Part shown: one piece after another, positions 47,190 to 57,540 of the stretch
Layout: each line of letters begins with the position of its first letter
Numbering within the stretch: the first letter of the stretch is position 1
Source of the DNA: Ligula intestinalis
Lineage: Eukaryota > Platyhelminthes > Cestoda > Diphyllobothriidea > Diphyllobothriidae
Length of the DNA: 64,000 bases
Direction of reading: 5' to 3'
Assembly (NCBI GenBank): GCA_036362985.1
Contig: JAYGXS010000004.1
Location: 4,827,105-4,891,104 of the forward strand
The notes under the pieces: model-generated
Seen by the model: the letters and a program-made list of their open reading frames with translations, nothing else
Told to the model about the DNA's origin: nothing
Database searches by the model: none
Position numbers and translations under genes: made by a program

Positions 47190-48540
47190 CCAAATTTAAC
47201 GCCAATCGCGCTATTCAAACCCAAAACGCCCGTATCACATATCTCCTTTCGTGGCCTATTGCTCGGCAAACTATGATGAACTACTATAACCCAAGTAAAG
47301 TAAGAAGTTAGCATTTTGAACAACCGCCCATTGGGGTACATAGCACAACCTCAACATTCTTTGAGATACCTTCATTTCAGTGATGGCGATAGGAGGTGTG
47401 TGCACTCAGGCTGAGTTGGTTTCCGGCCAAGGGAGCTTTATTGCTTGCATAAACGCCTTATACATGCGCAAAATCGCATGACTTAGGCGTATGACGACCA
47501 CCTCTGCCTTCGAAAGTATCCGCTGACGAAGGAACTTTGGGTGTTTCGGTGGTTTTTTTATCAATGACTCGGAACGCTTGCTTGACGTTTACCAGATGAC
47601 CACTGTGAACAAAAATCATGCTAGATATGGACGTTTCCACGTCTCGGTTTCGTTAGGCAGAATTCCGTTCGCGCATGCGCTTGGATAGCCACCAATATCG
47701 AGCAATATACTCTGCTCCACTAGAGCAAGTAAAGGCGTAGATGCACATTGGAGAGGTCTCTCCTTGCCGTCAATGTGAAGACGTGGAGTGTTTAAAAAGG
47801 CTGGTTATACCTCAGCTGCTGGATACGTGTGCGCGACTGCAGTGTTTACGCGAAGATGTAGAAGTTCGCTTACTGGATTACCTCGAAAAGATAATGTGAG
47901 AAATAAAGCTTTCTTCTCAGCCGTCGGCACGTCTGACTTTGGGGAGGTTCTACCATCAGTTTATTTATGATCTTCTCGGGAAAGCCGTTTTCTCATAGAA
48001 TGTTTGCTTTTAGTGACGGCTCGTTATTTATCCCCTAAAATGAGCCACTCAAATGTATGCTCATCTTATTTATTTACCCGATGGCAGAGTATGTTATAAA
48101 ATCCACAGACTAAGGAAGTTTGTCCACCTTATAAAGTATCATAATAGGGCTTTGTTTTTAGGACTTTGGTGCAAAATTTAATCGCAGTAATGTACGCTTT
48201 TACAAGCAAGTTTCTGCAACTAAGCTTCTCATGACCTACAATGAAATCCATTAGTTATAAATGGCGTGTTAATTTGGTATGGTATTATCGGAGGTTGGCT
48301 CTCATAGACCTTAATAATGAGATTCAACAAGGACGTCGGTAGTAATGTTGAATGGGTTCGCAAGTTAAGTTGCAATGCTGAGCCTTGATTTTGGAAGGGG
48401 TAAGCGGGATATTGGTTGCATTTCAGTTTAACCGATTTTCTTTCTAATTTTCAAAGCCAACTACCAAAAGCAAGAAAACTGTGTCAAGTAATACTACATA
48501 TACGATTTGCCTTCGCTGATTGAAACAAATATAGCGTTAT
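47190..48540. other. no gene seen
   Basis: No recognisable motif. Confidence 0.4.
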
Positions 48541-49094
48541 TCACGGGATTACACAGACAAACCGTGCTTGAAAGGATTTCAAGGTATCACGGTGGCTTAA
48601 GTTAGTAACCCTGCCACTGCCACCGTGTGGAAAGTGAAGCAATGGGATGCCAGATGAAAGGGATAGTATATTCTGTACATAGTTGCGCCTATGCCACCTC
48701 AGGTGGCCAACAGCTAGGCGCTTGCCTGTTGCTGGCGGTGGGGGGAAGACTGAAGTCGACCCTCGGCGCGTTTCCTTCCTCACTATAATTAATGCGACGC
48801 GCTTTAATCTATGGCGGTGCGCTAAAAGCCGTGGCTTAGAGGGTTGCCAGCTGGTGGGTTAACTGGGACACTGCAGTCGGTCCAGCGTACCTTGTTGTAT
48901 GGTGTGGCTGTCTGCGGGCTGAGAGTCAGATGCAATGGCTTCTTCTTAATGTGGTGTTTATAGCACTCTCTCTCTCTCGGGAGCATACATAGTGAGAAGA
49001 GATGTTTGGTACGCCTTCTTGACTCCGTCTTGACACCGGTTTCCGGCGCGAGAATGGTCAGCGAATTAGATAGACCCGGTGGGTTTGCCTTCAT
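48541..49094 (-). other. two linked open frames, unassigned
   Basis: Minus-strand frames of 90 codons (48822-49094) and 80 codons (48541-48783) lie end to end in a GC-richer block. No domain is recognised. The sequence feels like a retroelement 5' region, but I have no motif to prove it. Confidence 0.3.
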
Positions 49095-50080
49095 ATAACC
49101 AGCCGCAGTTACCGCGTGCTTTATCGTCGGATATCGTCGAAATCGTCGCTCAAAATATCAAGTGGATAGTAGATCGGAGGAAGTTGACTATCGGACGAGC
49201 ATGCGTCCACAGCCGTGGGGACCGGCGTTTGACGCGGAATAGCGCGGAGGTAATCGCAATGCCTCTAGCAAGGTCATGTGCGAGTCATCTTCAAGGAGAG
49301 GAGTGGTCAGGCCGGCTTCAGGTCGGCAGACACTGCTGCCTACGTGCCAACAGGCGCGAGAGGCCAGAAGTTGAGCGTTGCACTGGGAGTTAGACCAATA
49401 CAGACCTCACAGACGTTGTTGTACCTTATTTCCCGGATTCTGTATGGGAACAATTCGCTATATATAGAGAGAAAATTACCCACTGAGCAGAGGGGCTAGT
49501 GAACCGCCCTGCATCCTCTCCCTCTCTGCCGAGCATCTTTCGGTCTACATAATTTGTCGCCAACAGAAGTGACCTCATTTGTGAAAACAGAACTTTGATC
49601 AAAAGTGGGGACGGCGAAATTTACCTAACGCAGGTCAACGAATTAGTCAGCTCGACTGACTACCGACCAACTTCCAGCAAAAAATTGCTACATCAACTAG
49701 CCTGAATGCGTACTTTAGGCAGAAAACCTTCCGGAACCTTCCAGCAGACTGGGCTTTTATCCTGGGTCAGCTGTCCGGAAAGTGTGCGTATTTGGCGTGA
49801 ATTAGGGACTGTACTTGGTTATCGTGGGTGGCCTTCCGTGGGAGCACCATCTCAATAGATTCGGGCATAAAATGCGCTGGGGACCTGTCTGTCAGCTAGG
49901 TCGGTACGAACAGACCCTTTGAAGCCATGAAAGTTGCGCAGCTGTTTTTCCCTGCCTAGGCTGGACATAAAGGGGACTGTCTGCATTCCGTTCGACAATT
50001 GGCCTACCTCAGCGTGTACGCAAGCAGTTTGTACCCCGAAGACCCCCCAGGCGGAGTCCATAGCGTCCTGGTTCATAACC
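49095..50080. other. no gene seen
   Basis: A CTATATATAGAG (about 49459) beside a CpG-richer stretch could be a promoter-like element; unsupported. Confidence 0.3.
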
Positions 50081-50084
50081 TAAT

Positions 50085-50345
50085 GCACCTTAGACCAAGT
50101 GGTTTCGAGTTTGCATCCAGAATAATTCCAACCAGATATAAATGCAGTTGTTCACCGATACAATTATACTTGTCATGCCTCCTCTGAACCCTTCACATTG
50201 AATTCCTTATCAAGGAAAGAAGGGGTTTTTTCCTTTCTCTCATTCTTTTCCTTCTATCTCCTTCTTCTACTTGGGTTCTGTATCATTTGGCAGTTTTCCC
50301 GAGAAAGCCCTGGACTAGGGACCCGTCCATCATCATACAGGCAGA
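50085..50345 (-). repeat. repeat copy 1 (LINE-associated tail)
   Basis: ACCAAGTGGTTTCGAGTTTG, AGAATAATTCCAACC, GAACCCTTCA, CTCCTTCTTCTAC and TTTTCCCGAGAAAGCCC recur in order at 50838-51070. Both have a pyrimidine-rich centre. Confidence 0.7.
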
Positions 50346-50529
50346 ATTGCCCATATTCCAATCTCCTGACCCTAACTCAAATGATTATGACTTGTATGGC
50401 CGCCTAGCATGAAGAAGAAAGCCCCACCCACTTAAAATAATTGGCCTCATGATAAATTCCAGGTGCGGACTGTATTCCGGTGCGTTAGCCCCAACACCAA
50501 ATTACTTACTTATGCTTTTTGGGGCCGCG

Positions 50530-50874
50530 ATAATGACCCATTTAGCCGGCCTCGATGATGTCCTGGACGGTACTTCTCCACGCGTTACGATCCCTGGTGG
50601 CAGACCTGGACAATCCAATATATTCTGTCCGCCGGCAGTAGAGACCGAAAACCGAAGGTCCAAGAACCACTTCCATGTCCAGAGGGACTGCGTCGAGCCA
50701 GGTTTTGAGCTGATTCCCACATCTACGTTTCCAATTAGGTAACGGTTTCGGGTCAAGTGCAGTAACCCTGAGCTCATGAAGTTGACGACGAGGAAAGTGT
50801 CCAAACCACCCCAGTCGCCTGACTTGTGGACCCTCGACCAAGTGAATTTGAGTTTTCACCCAGAAGAATTCCAA
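50530..50874 (-). pseudogene. RTE-type LINE C-terminal domain
   Basis: The minus frame reads VRRLGWFGHFPRRQLHELRV, LDPKPLPNWKRRCGNQLKTW, LDAVPLDMEVVLGPSVFGLY and RDRNAWRSTVQDIIEAG. This RRLGWFGHV..R / RRRGGQLKTW / DRxAWR pattern is the C-terminal end of RTE/BovB-like non-LTR elements as annotated in many flatworms. The frame is open for 110 codons. The preceding RT part lies beyond 51390, separated by a tail repeat and a SINE. Confidence 0.75.
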
Positions 50875-51125
50875 CCGGGCATTGGACTCCGCCTGGCCAT
50901 TATTCTTGCCAAGCCGCTACTGAACCCTTCATTTTTAACTTATTTTCACTGAATGAATTGGTTTTACCTTCTTCTTCTTTTTCTTTAACCTCCTTCTGCT
51001 TAATTTTAGTATCACCTGAAAATGTTCGTGAGAAAACCCGGGAATAGGGACGAGGGCAGTAACACTGCGCTTGTGAGGTTGAAGAGGAAAAACGTGTCCA
51101 AATCACCTCAGTCGTCCTTTTGAAT
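50815..51125 (-). repeat. repeat copy 2 (LINE-associated tail) with a second WFGHV fragment
   Basis: Partner of 50085-50345. Its far end (51065-51125) again encodes, on the minus strand, LRWFGHVF and TALVPIPGF, a short second copy of the LINE segment at 50770-50830. Confidence 0.65.
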
Positions 51126-51164
51126 GGCCTGGAATATATTTGCAATGTTATCACAACGAGTGCG

Positions 51165-51358
51165 GACAGTAGGCAGGTAGTATTACCAGCAAAGACAAAG
51201 GAGACTAGAATGGCCATTTCTGGCTTATTAACCGTCGTCAGCCGGTCATACCTAGACCCAAGTTGCGTCCCACCCGATCTTCGAATTCGCGACCTCATTG
51301 ATCAGAGTCAAATGCCTTAACCATTGAGCCACGAACTCGTTGTCTTGCCGAGTTAGGT
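51165..51358 (-). repeat. tRNA-derived SINE inserted in LINE remnant
   Basis: Minus strand: GTGGCTCAATGGTTAAGGCA (A-box region), GCGAATTCGAAGATC (B box, one change), TAGGTATGACCGGCTGACGA, GCCAGAAATGGCCATTC, ATACTACCTGCCTACTG tail. Same family as 22482-22682. Confidence 0.85.
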
Positions 51359-51389
51359 CGTACATCAAGGAGTTCGAACACTCATTTGA

Positions 51390-51569
51390 GACGGACTTCC
51401 TTCGAAAGATGATTTTTAGGCAGTAGTGTTCGAATACATCCACTTTCCGTTCACCTTGCACACGCATAGCCCAGCATTCGCAGTCGTATAGAAGAACAGA
51501 CTGCACAGATGCTGGGTAGATGTGGATATTTTTCGCATCGGTTTCATAAGCCCTTTCAAGGTCTAACAT
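51390..51569 (-). pseudogene. RTE-type LINE RT fragment
   Basis: The minus frame reads LERAYETDAKNIHIYPASVQ, SVLLYDCECWAMRVQGERKV and DVFEHYCLKIIFRRK. The ASVxSVLLYGCECWALRxxDERKLxVFDHxCLR block is standard for RTE-like elements. It ends where SINE sequence begins, so the reported frame's last ~45 residues are SINE read-through. Confidence 0.8.
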
Positions 51570-51589
51570 AAAACTACACCTTCACATAA

Positions 51590-51860
51590 GTTTTTAATCC
51601 TGGCTCTACCCTAAAACTAAACCCTACAGTTAAAACGAACCCTAATCTTAACCCGCGACTTAATCTTGACATTATGCTAATCCTCCGGTCGGGTCTCGTT
51701 CGAAAAAAACCAGAGATCTATTTAAGTTCGATGAGAGCTAAATTCCGGCGAGAGGTGACAATCGTTTAGGCCGCGAATTACTTGAGTTCTGGCTCCCACC
51801 TTAAACCTACCGTTACACCTAGACCTAAAATTGAAGTTAATCTTAAATCTAATGTCCCTG
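51590..51860 (-). repeat. degenerate CCCTAA/CCTAAA tracts
   Basis: Loose ACCCTA, AACCCTAATC and CCTAAAC words at 51605-51655 and 51798-51855. Confidence 0.4.
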
Positions 51861-53310
51861 GAGTTTGGTGCAAAGCCGCATTTATTGTGAATGGTGCCTG
51901 TTCCCGTATCATGTTTAGGTGACCGTACAAATCATCCCCATCAGACATGGTCCTAGAAAAGGTGGTAAAGGTCACGAACATGCTGAGAAAATACGCTACC
52001 GAATCGGCGATATCGGCGGCAGGCACCGTTAAGCGCTACCTCAAGACTTTAGGTACCATTGTTAAAGTCTGCTGGTTGTCAAGGCGAAAACTGCGGTCCT
52101 GCCCACCAACTGAGTCAAATGTTTTGCCGGTGGGGTCACAGAGTCGACGCCCTGTCCCTCCAATCGGGACTATTTAAAGCCACGTGAGAGCGGTATTCAC
52201 TGGCCTTGTCTGATTACAGGAAGGGGATACAGGCGAACGTCGGTTGGAACCATTTTAGGATGTACAACTCAGTCTTCACACCGCAAATTACTTCCATTAA
52301 AATGGAGCTTTCTTGTCAGGTGACAGTTTACCGTTCCCTGCCTTTCAGCCTTCCACATCAACTGCACCCGCATGCCCAACTAATGCGCTCTCTGGTATGC
52401 GGGCGAAGTACAAAGCCTTAGGTTTCCGCGGCGGTGGCGTCGTCGGCTAGAAATCGTCCGAGGCCTTTTGAAGGTGTCGTCGGCTTGGCTACCTTCCGTT
52501 TTCCTTCCGGCACATCTCTTGGCGCCCGGCTTCAGCAGACCTGTACGGAAGTTGGATGCACCAGCCTGCCGCAGTAACCAGGGTCGCGGGGGTTGGGGGG
52601 GGGGGGTAGGAAAACCACAGCCCCCTTACGCGTCCTGGGCCCGGCCAACAGACGTGACAGCCACGCGGTGATGACGGTAGGATGAGTAATTAGCACAGAG
52701 GACAAACGCTCGCTCGCGGTCGAGCCAGCCCCCTCCCCCGTCCTACCTGGGGCGGCGCTCTGCTCTCCCTCCCCCGCTATAGGGGGGGGGGGAAGCATCA
52801 CAAACTCCCCTCGTGGGGTTGGGGGAAGTGGAGGCAGCCTCCGTGGGCTTGCTTACAAGGTTGGCTAAAGGGAGGAAGAGCATACACAGCAGCGCCCTCA
52901 GAAATCTTGTTGCTAGGTCGAAGCCCATAACTGACAAATTTTGCGGTTGTCAGTTGACACGACTCGGTGATGAGGGCCACGGACTAACAAAGTCTGTGAT
53001 TTGAAAACACAGCAAAGTCTCATAGTGTGTGAGGAATGCGGTGAACAAGAGTGGAGAGTAGCGGGAGTAGTGGGCTGAATCACCAAAGGAAGTGGCTACG
53101 GATGTAAAATGGGGGAGAGTAGAACCAAGTCCTAGATAGCATTGAAGAAATTATCTATACACAAACATCGAAGCGCGCAGAACAACCTGGCGTGGAGAGG
53201 AAGTCAAGAAACACAGCGGGCTTTCGAAAATGAGGCGCCACTTATTATTCTGTTCTCCATATCCGTAATAATTTTCTTGTATGTGTACACCGGTTGGCCA
53301 ATTTTCTTAG
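51861..53310. other. no gene seen; G-runs
   Basis: GC-rich part 52430-52870 with long homopurine G runs (52590-52606, 52782-52791) and open frames on both strands caused by composition. No domain is recognised. Confidence 0.35.
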
Positions 53311-53312
53311 TA

Positions 53313-53894
53313 CAGAAGTCACCGGCTATTAAGCCCACCTCGGGCCCAGACCAAATTGGGCTTAATACGCGGCGGGCGCATTAACTGGAGAGTCCTAGTT
53401 CTTGATTAGCAAACGCAGGATAGGCACTATACGTTACATACGTACTGTAGTATGTGAAGAGCTTGGTTATGTACAAGAAAAGAATGCTGTTTGTCTGTGT
53501 TTTTCGAGACCTAGGGAGGCTAACCAGACGACCTTGGTATGCTTTGGGGTCACGCCTGTTGGCATCGTCTAGCGTGAGCCTGAACGCGTTGTTCCCTTTT
53601 TGTGTGTACGTCCTCAGCGCTGCGGTTCAGGTGCGTTAGCCTTTTGCGCCTGCGGCTTTCTCGTGTTACGGATTTGTCCTTTTCACGCCTCATGTCTGCT
53701 GCCATCTGAAAAGGGTGTCGCCAAATTTAACTTGAAAACTGAAAACAAATCACATCCGGTAAAGTGGGCTTTGTAGCCGGCGACTGGGCTTATTAACCGG
53801 CAGATTTTGCTGTGTAAAATTCCGTCCCAAGCTAATGTGGGCTTAATACGCGGCTGGGCTTATTAACCGTAGGCTTAATAGCCGGCGACTACTG
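53313..53894. mobile_element. pogo/Tigger-like TIR element, non-autonomous, 582 bp
   Basis: Left end CAGAAGTCACCGGCTATTAA (53313-53332) and right end, reversed, CAGTAGTCGCCGGCTATTAA: 18 of 20 identical. TA dinucleotides flank both sides (53311-53312, 53895-53896), the Tc1/mariner/pogo target duplication, and CAGTAGTC starts are typical of the pogo/Tigger group. Several GGGCTTAATACGCGG / GGGCTTATTAACCGG motifs crowd both ends (about 53358, 53786, 53840, 53857), in subterminal positions expected of transposase sites. No transposase frame. Confidence 0.85.
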
Positions 53895-54167
53895 TACATA
53901 CCGGTTTTGCCCCGCCATCTCCCCTATTTGTTTATTTTAACCACAAAAATGGGGTCGTTTGCGCATGGTGCTAGCACAATTTAGAAGGATGTAAAGTCTC
54001 GCATAAATTTGCCCTCTCGTTCGCCGAAGATTCCTTATGATGTCGACAGGTGGCGTTTTAGGTCGGGATGACAAGTTCTGAATAAAAAAATAAACATAAG
54101 AACATTACCAATACAAGCAAACATGCAATTCCTAGGGCGTAAGTGAGAAGAAGAAGAAGAAGAAGAA

Positions 54168-54168
<1 letters not shown>

Positions 54169-54199
<31 letters not shown>

Positions 54200-54201
54200 G
54201 G

Positions 54202-54247
<46 letters not shown>

Positions 54248-54288
54248 GGATGATGATGATGATGATGAGGACGATGATGATGATGATG

Positions 54289-54355
<67 letters not shown>

Positions 54356-54791
54356 GGATGATGATGATGAGGATGAGGATGATGATGATGANNNNNNNNN
54401 NNNNNNNNNNNNNNNNNNNNNNNNNNNNNNNNNNNNNNNNNNNNNNNNNNNNNNNNNNNNNNNNNNNNNNNNNNNNNNNNNNNNNNNNNNNNNNNNNNNN
54501 NNNNNNNNNNNNNNNNNNNNNNNNNNNNNNNNNNNNNNNNNNNNNNNNNNNNNNNNNNNNNNNNNNNNNNNNNNNNNNNNNNNNNNNNNNNNNNNNNNNN
54601 NNNNNNNNNNNNNNNNNNNNNNNNNNNNNNNNNNNNNNNNNNNNNNNNNNNNNNNNNNNNNNNNNNNNNNNNNNNNNNNNNNNNNNNNNNNNNNNNNNNN
54701 NNNNNNNNNNNNNNNNNNNNNNNNNNNNNNNNNNNNNNNNNNNNNNNNNNNNNNNNNNNNNNNNNNNNNNNNNNNNNNNNNNNNNNNNNNN

Positions 54792-54838
<47 letters not shown>
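54169..54838. repeat. (GAT)n microsatellite with assembly gap
   Basis: GAT/GAG triplets on both sides of 400 Ns (54392-54791). The poly-Met, poly-Ser and poly-Ile frames across it are artefacts. True length unknown. Confidence 0.97.
54392..54791. other. assembly gap (400 N)
   Basis: A run of exactly 400 N, probably a placeholder or estimated gap in the repeat. Confidence 1.
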
Positions 54839-55038
54839 CAAGACTTGTGTTTGCCTGATGTTTCGACGCCCGTGGCGTATTATTCATCACAGACATCAGC
54901 AGAAAATATTGGCAGAAATGGGTGATACGTGTACAGGAGGTTGTAGTGTCAATAGGACTCAGTCATTACTGCACACGTATGACAAATAACGACAAGTAAC
55001 GCTAATTGCCCCCTTGGTCGTGGATTGCTTAATGAACT

Positions 55039-55151
55039 GCATAAGGACCGTGACCTGTTGATGATGATGATGATGATGATGATGAGGATGATGAGGATGA
55101 TGATGATGATGAGGATGATGAGGATGATGCATAAGGACCGTGACCTGCTGA
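55039..55151. repeat. (GAT)n array between 23-bp direct repeats
   Basis: GCATAAGGACCGTGACCTG followed by T/C-TGA occurs at 55039-55061 and 55129-55151, with a GAT/GAG array between. The array is either an insertion with duplication or a slipped duplicate of the flanking UTR. Confidence 0.85.
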
Positions 55152-55157
55152 AGCGGC

Positions 55158-55307
55158 ATCACGCGTGGTGGAATTGGACGTGATGATTGCTGGGCCATCT
55201 GGTTCTCCGGTGTTTGCGTAATACGTAAGGCCACCGCGTCGTCTTACGTCAACACTGGGGAATCAGATGGCCGAGCAAACATCATGTCCAATTCTGCCAC
55301 GCGTGAT
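55158..55307. repeat. inverted repeat, ~60-bp arms
   Basis: Left arm 55158-55219 and right arm 55251-55307 are reverse complements with a few mismatches (ATCACGCGTGG ... CCACGCGTGAT). It arises where a minus PLE 3' region meets a plus one. Confidence 0.8.
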
Positions 55308-55600
55308 AGCGTGAAAATTATGGCTGTTCAGGAAAGCGACAAGATGCACGTACCAAAATTTAACAGGAACCAGCCAAACAGCCACAAAATGCAATTGGGG
55401 AAAGACGCTTTATCGGCGTGTTGAGACGCATTGTAATGAGCCCGAAGACAAAGTTGCCGAAACGCAATATCTCCGACGGGTTTCCAAACGAAATGGTTAT
55501 CCGCGCAATTTTGTCAACCAATGCATGTGCGAACGAGATGGGCAACAAAATCGCACCGACCCTTAATTTTGGCGGAATATTATGGATGAATCTGAATCAG
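55251..55600 (+). pseudogene. Penelope-like element RT C-terminal fragment
   Basis: After the shared UTR block, the frame reads RRVETHCNEPEDKVAETQYL, RRVSKRNGYPRNFVNQCMCE and DGQQNRTDP then a stop: residue-for-residue related to the 17.5-kb PLE (RRVETHCSEEEDKVAEVEYL, GYPRNFVNWC). It lacks motifs A-C and the endonuclease. Confidence 0.85.
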
Positions 55601-55634
55601 TCGTGGCCTCTTCTCATTGATACAAAAGTTATTG

Positions 55635-55870
55635 TCACTACAAGCGAACATGCGAGTCCCAGTAAGCAATTGAGAAGAAGACTCAATCGCTGGGACAATA
55701 CATTTATTCGCCTGACGTTTCGATATCCCTCACAGATTCATCATCAGAGACACGACCGTTTCTGCTACTGCTTCCTTCTCATGTCTCTGATTATGAATCC
55801 GCGATGGATGTCGAAACATCATGCGAATAAACGTATTGTCCCAGTGATCGAGTCTTCTTCTTCTTCTTCT
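55635..55870. repeat. large palindrome of two opposed PLE ends with two hammerhead-like cores
   Basis: The minus core 55714-55747 (CTGATGA, T, GAATC..GGATATC, GAAAC, GTC, AGGCG) and the plus core 55787-55820 (CTGATTA, damaged) face each other. The arms (about 55677-55747 and 55785-55862) extend through the AATAAA, GGGACAAT and GATCGAGTCTTCTTC blocks to (TTC)n. Confidence 0.88.
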
Positions 55871-55949
55871 TCTTCTAAGTCATTGTCACCTTAGCTAAAT
55901 GTTGTTTATGTGTCCAAGATTGCAAACGTAACGCAATAACACAGGTCAC

Positions 55950-56115
55950 TGTGCCTTGAGGCGATCAGGTTTGTGAGCGAGGAACGCCAGCATTATCTAT
56001 TCTTAGCCAACCTGCCGAGCCCTGCGGCAGTTGCCCTAAGGATTTTACCCGTCTGATGACCATACATTTCCCCACAGCCCCGCGAGACCTTTGTGGACAT
56101 ACGCAATATCCAACT
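55950..56115. repeat. dispersed repeat, copy 1
   Basis: GTGAGCGAGGAACGCCAGCA, TATCTATTCTTAGCCAACC and CTGCGGCAGTTGCCC recur at 57370-57435. Confidence 0.55.
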
Positions 56116-57100
56116 TTTGAGAGGCGCACATGCAGGACATGTGGGAATTTCGATCGCAGGGGCAACTTTAGACCTTACAGTTCATGTTTTGCTCACCGGA
56201 ATAAAGTTGTTGGTTTGTTGACGCGTCTGACGTGAGTGGCTATGTGAAACATTTAGCGGATAAACGAGCAGCCAATAAAAATGCTGGATGAACGACCAAC
56301 GGACTAGCAGGCGTTTCAGCGTCTTTATGTATTTTATCATTATAATATGATTTAAGATTGTTTTTTAAATTATTCAATGAGAAAAATGATGGTTATAAGG
56401 TCGTCTACTTAAAATTAAACGTGGTCAACCGTACCGTTCTGGAATTAGTTTTGTACCTCAGTGACCTCGCCCAAGGTCAGCGAACACTCCCCAACGTACG
56501 TGCGCCCGTTGTTAGATCACATGCGCAATGACTAACATGAACCTTCATATATGTTTTCTTCCAGTTTTCGGGACCTATTCACGACAAAAAACATTCAATC
56601 ACCCGTTAATATATTGGACGGTCATGCTGCACGTTTATTTGGTAATTCCTCCGCTAAGTTTTGTACTATTTAGTTCATCTAGCAACCCAATGAATTTATT
56701 CCGGTGAGCAAAATATGAATCGGAATTCTTATCCCAGAATTCTGACTTTTTCAAATTTTAGATGGAGGTCACCCTCCATCTCGGCCGCGTATATCATTAG
56801 GCTGATTTTGATTCTTACCCAGCTAATTCACAGCAGTTGCCATGGAAAGACAAATGTTACTATATTGCCGTCTGCTTAGTCCCACCGCCCCAGAACCCAT
56901 TCGAATTTACCAGAAACACCGGACTAGCTGCTGACACGCACCATTAAACAATGTCCCGCGCAGGTCCATTTCGAGCTGGCTAGCTGTCTGAACCAGCAAC
57001 ATCCTCACACTTCGACGAGCGTCACTCGTATCCCCCTACCCCCCCCCTCCCACCTCTGTCACCTCCCACACACATATATATGAGCAAATGAACGTTATGG
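56116..57100. other. no gene seen
   Basis: AT-rich, then a C-run (57027-57050) and ACACATATATAT. No motif recognised. Confidence 0.4.
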
Positions 57101-57104
57101 ACAA

Positions 57105-57265
57105 AGCCCAGGGAGACTAGAATGGCCATTTATGGCTCAATATAATGATCAACCCGCCCTACTCAATCCGAGGTGTTACAGTTCCTGGGAATTGTAGCCG
57201 TGACCAGTTGGCCGGAAGTTCAACGCTCTAACCATTGAACCATGGACACCTTTTCCAATGGGTTT
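57105..57265 (-). repeat. degraded tRNA-derived SINE
   Basis: The minus head CATGGTTCAATGGTTAGAGC keeps the A-box region; the B box is mutated. GACTAGAATGGCCATTTATG marks the tail as at 51207. Confidence 0.65.
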
Positions 57266-57354
57266 CGATCTAGACCATTAAGAATTGTAGATTGACGCAC
57301 ACCCAAGTAAGCTGATGTTGACGAGCCCAAAACCGGAGACTTTGTGCTCTGGAA

Positions 57355-57540
57355 CAGTCAACTCGCCTGGTGAGCGAACAACGCCAGCTTTATATATCCT
57401 TAGTCAGGTCGCCAAACCATGCTGTGGTTGCCCTCTGTGTTTCATCATCACTGATCTGTGCATGTGATTAAACTCCAGCCCCATAGGCCGGTGAGGGTTT
57501 AGTGGATCTACGCAACTACCGACAGGGCAGCGTTATTCAT
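57355..57540. repeat. dispersed repeat, copy 2
   Basis: Partner of 55950-56115. Confidence 0.5.

Larger units (their letters stand above)
54080..55245 (-). mobile_element. PLE terminal region with expanded (GAT)n tract
   Basis: Plus-strand order: tail box (ACCAATACAAGCAAACATGC, 54107-54126), GAGAAGAAGAAG tract, (GAT)n 54169-54838 including the gap, then the reversed motif core 54857-54890 (GTGATGA for CTGATGA, ACGCC/GGCGT arms, GAAAC, ATC), the TAATAGGACT-like UTR block and, at 55190-55215, the reversed TGATGATTGC..CCATCTGGTTCTCCGGTGTT block of the PLE 3' region. Confidence 0.8.

Noticed and set aside
54035..54896. Long poly-Ser, poly-Ile and poly-Met coding frames
   Set aside because: They are read-throughs of the (GAT)n array and the N gap.
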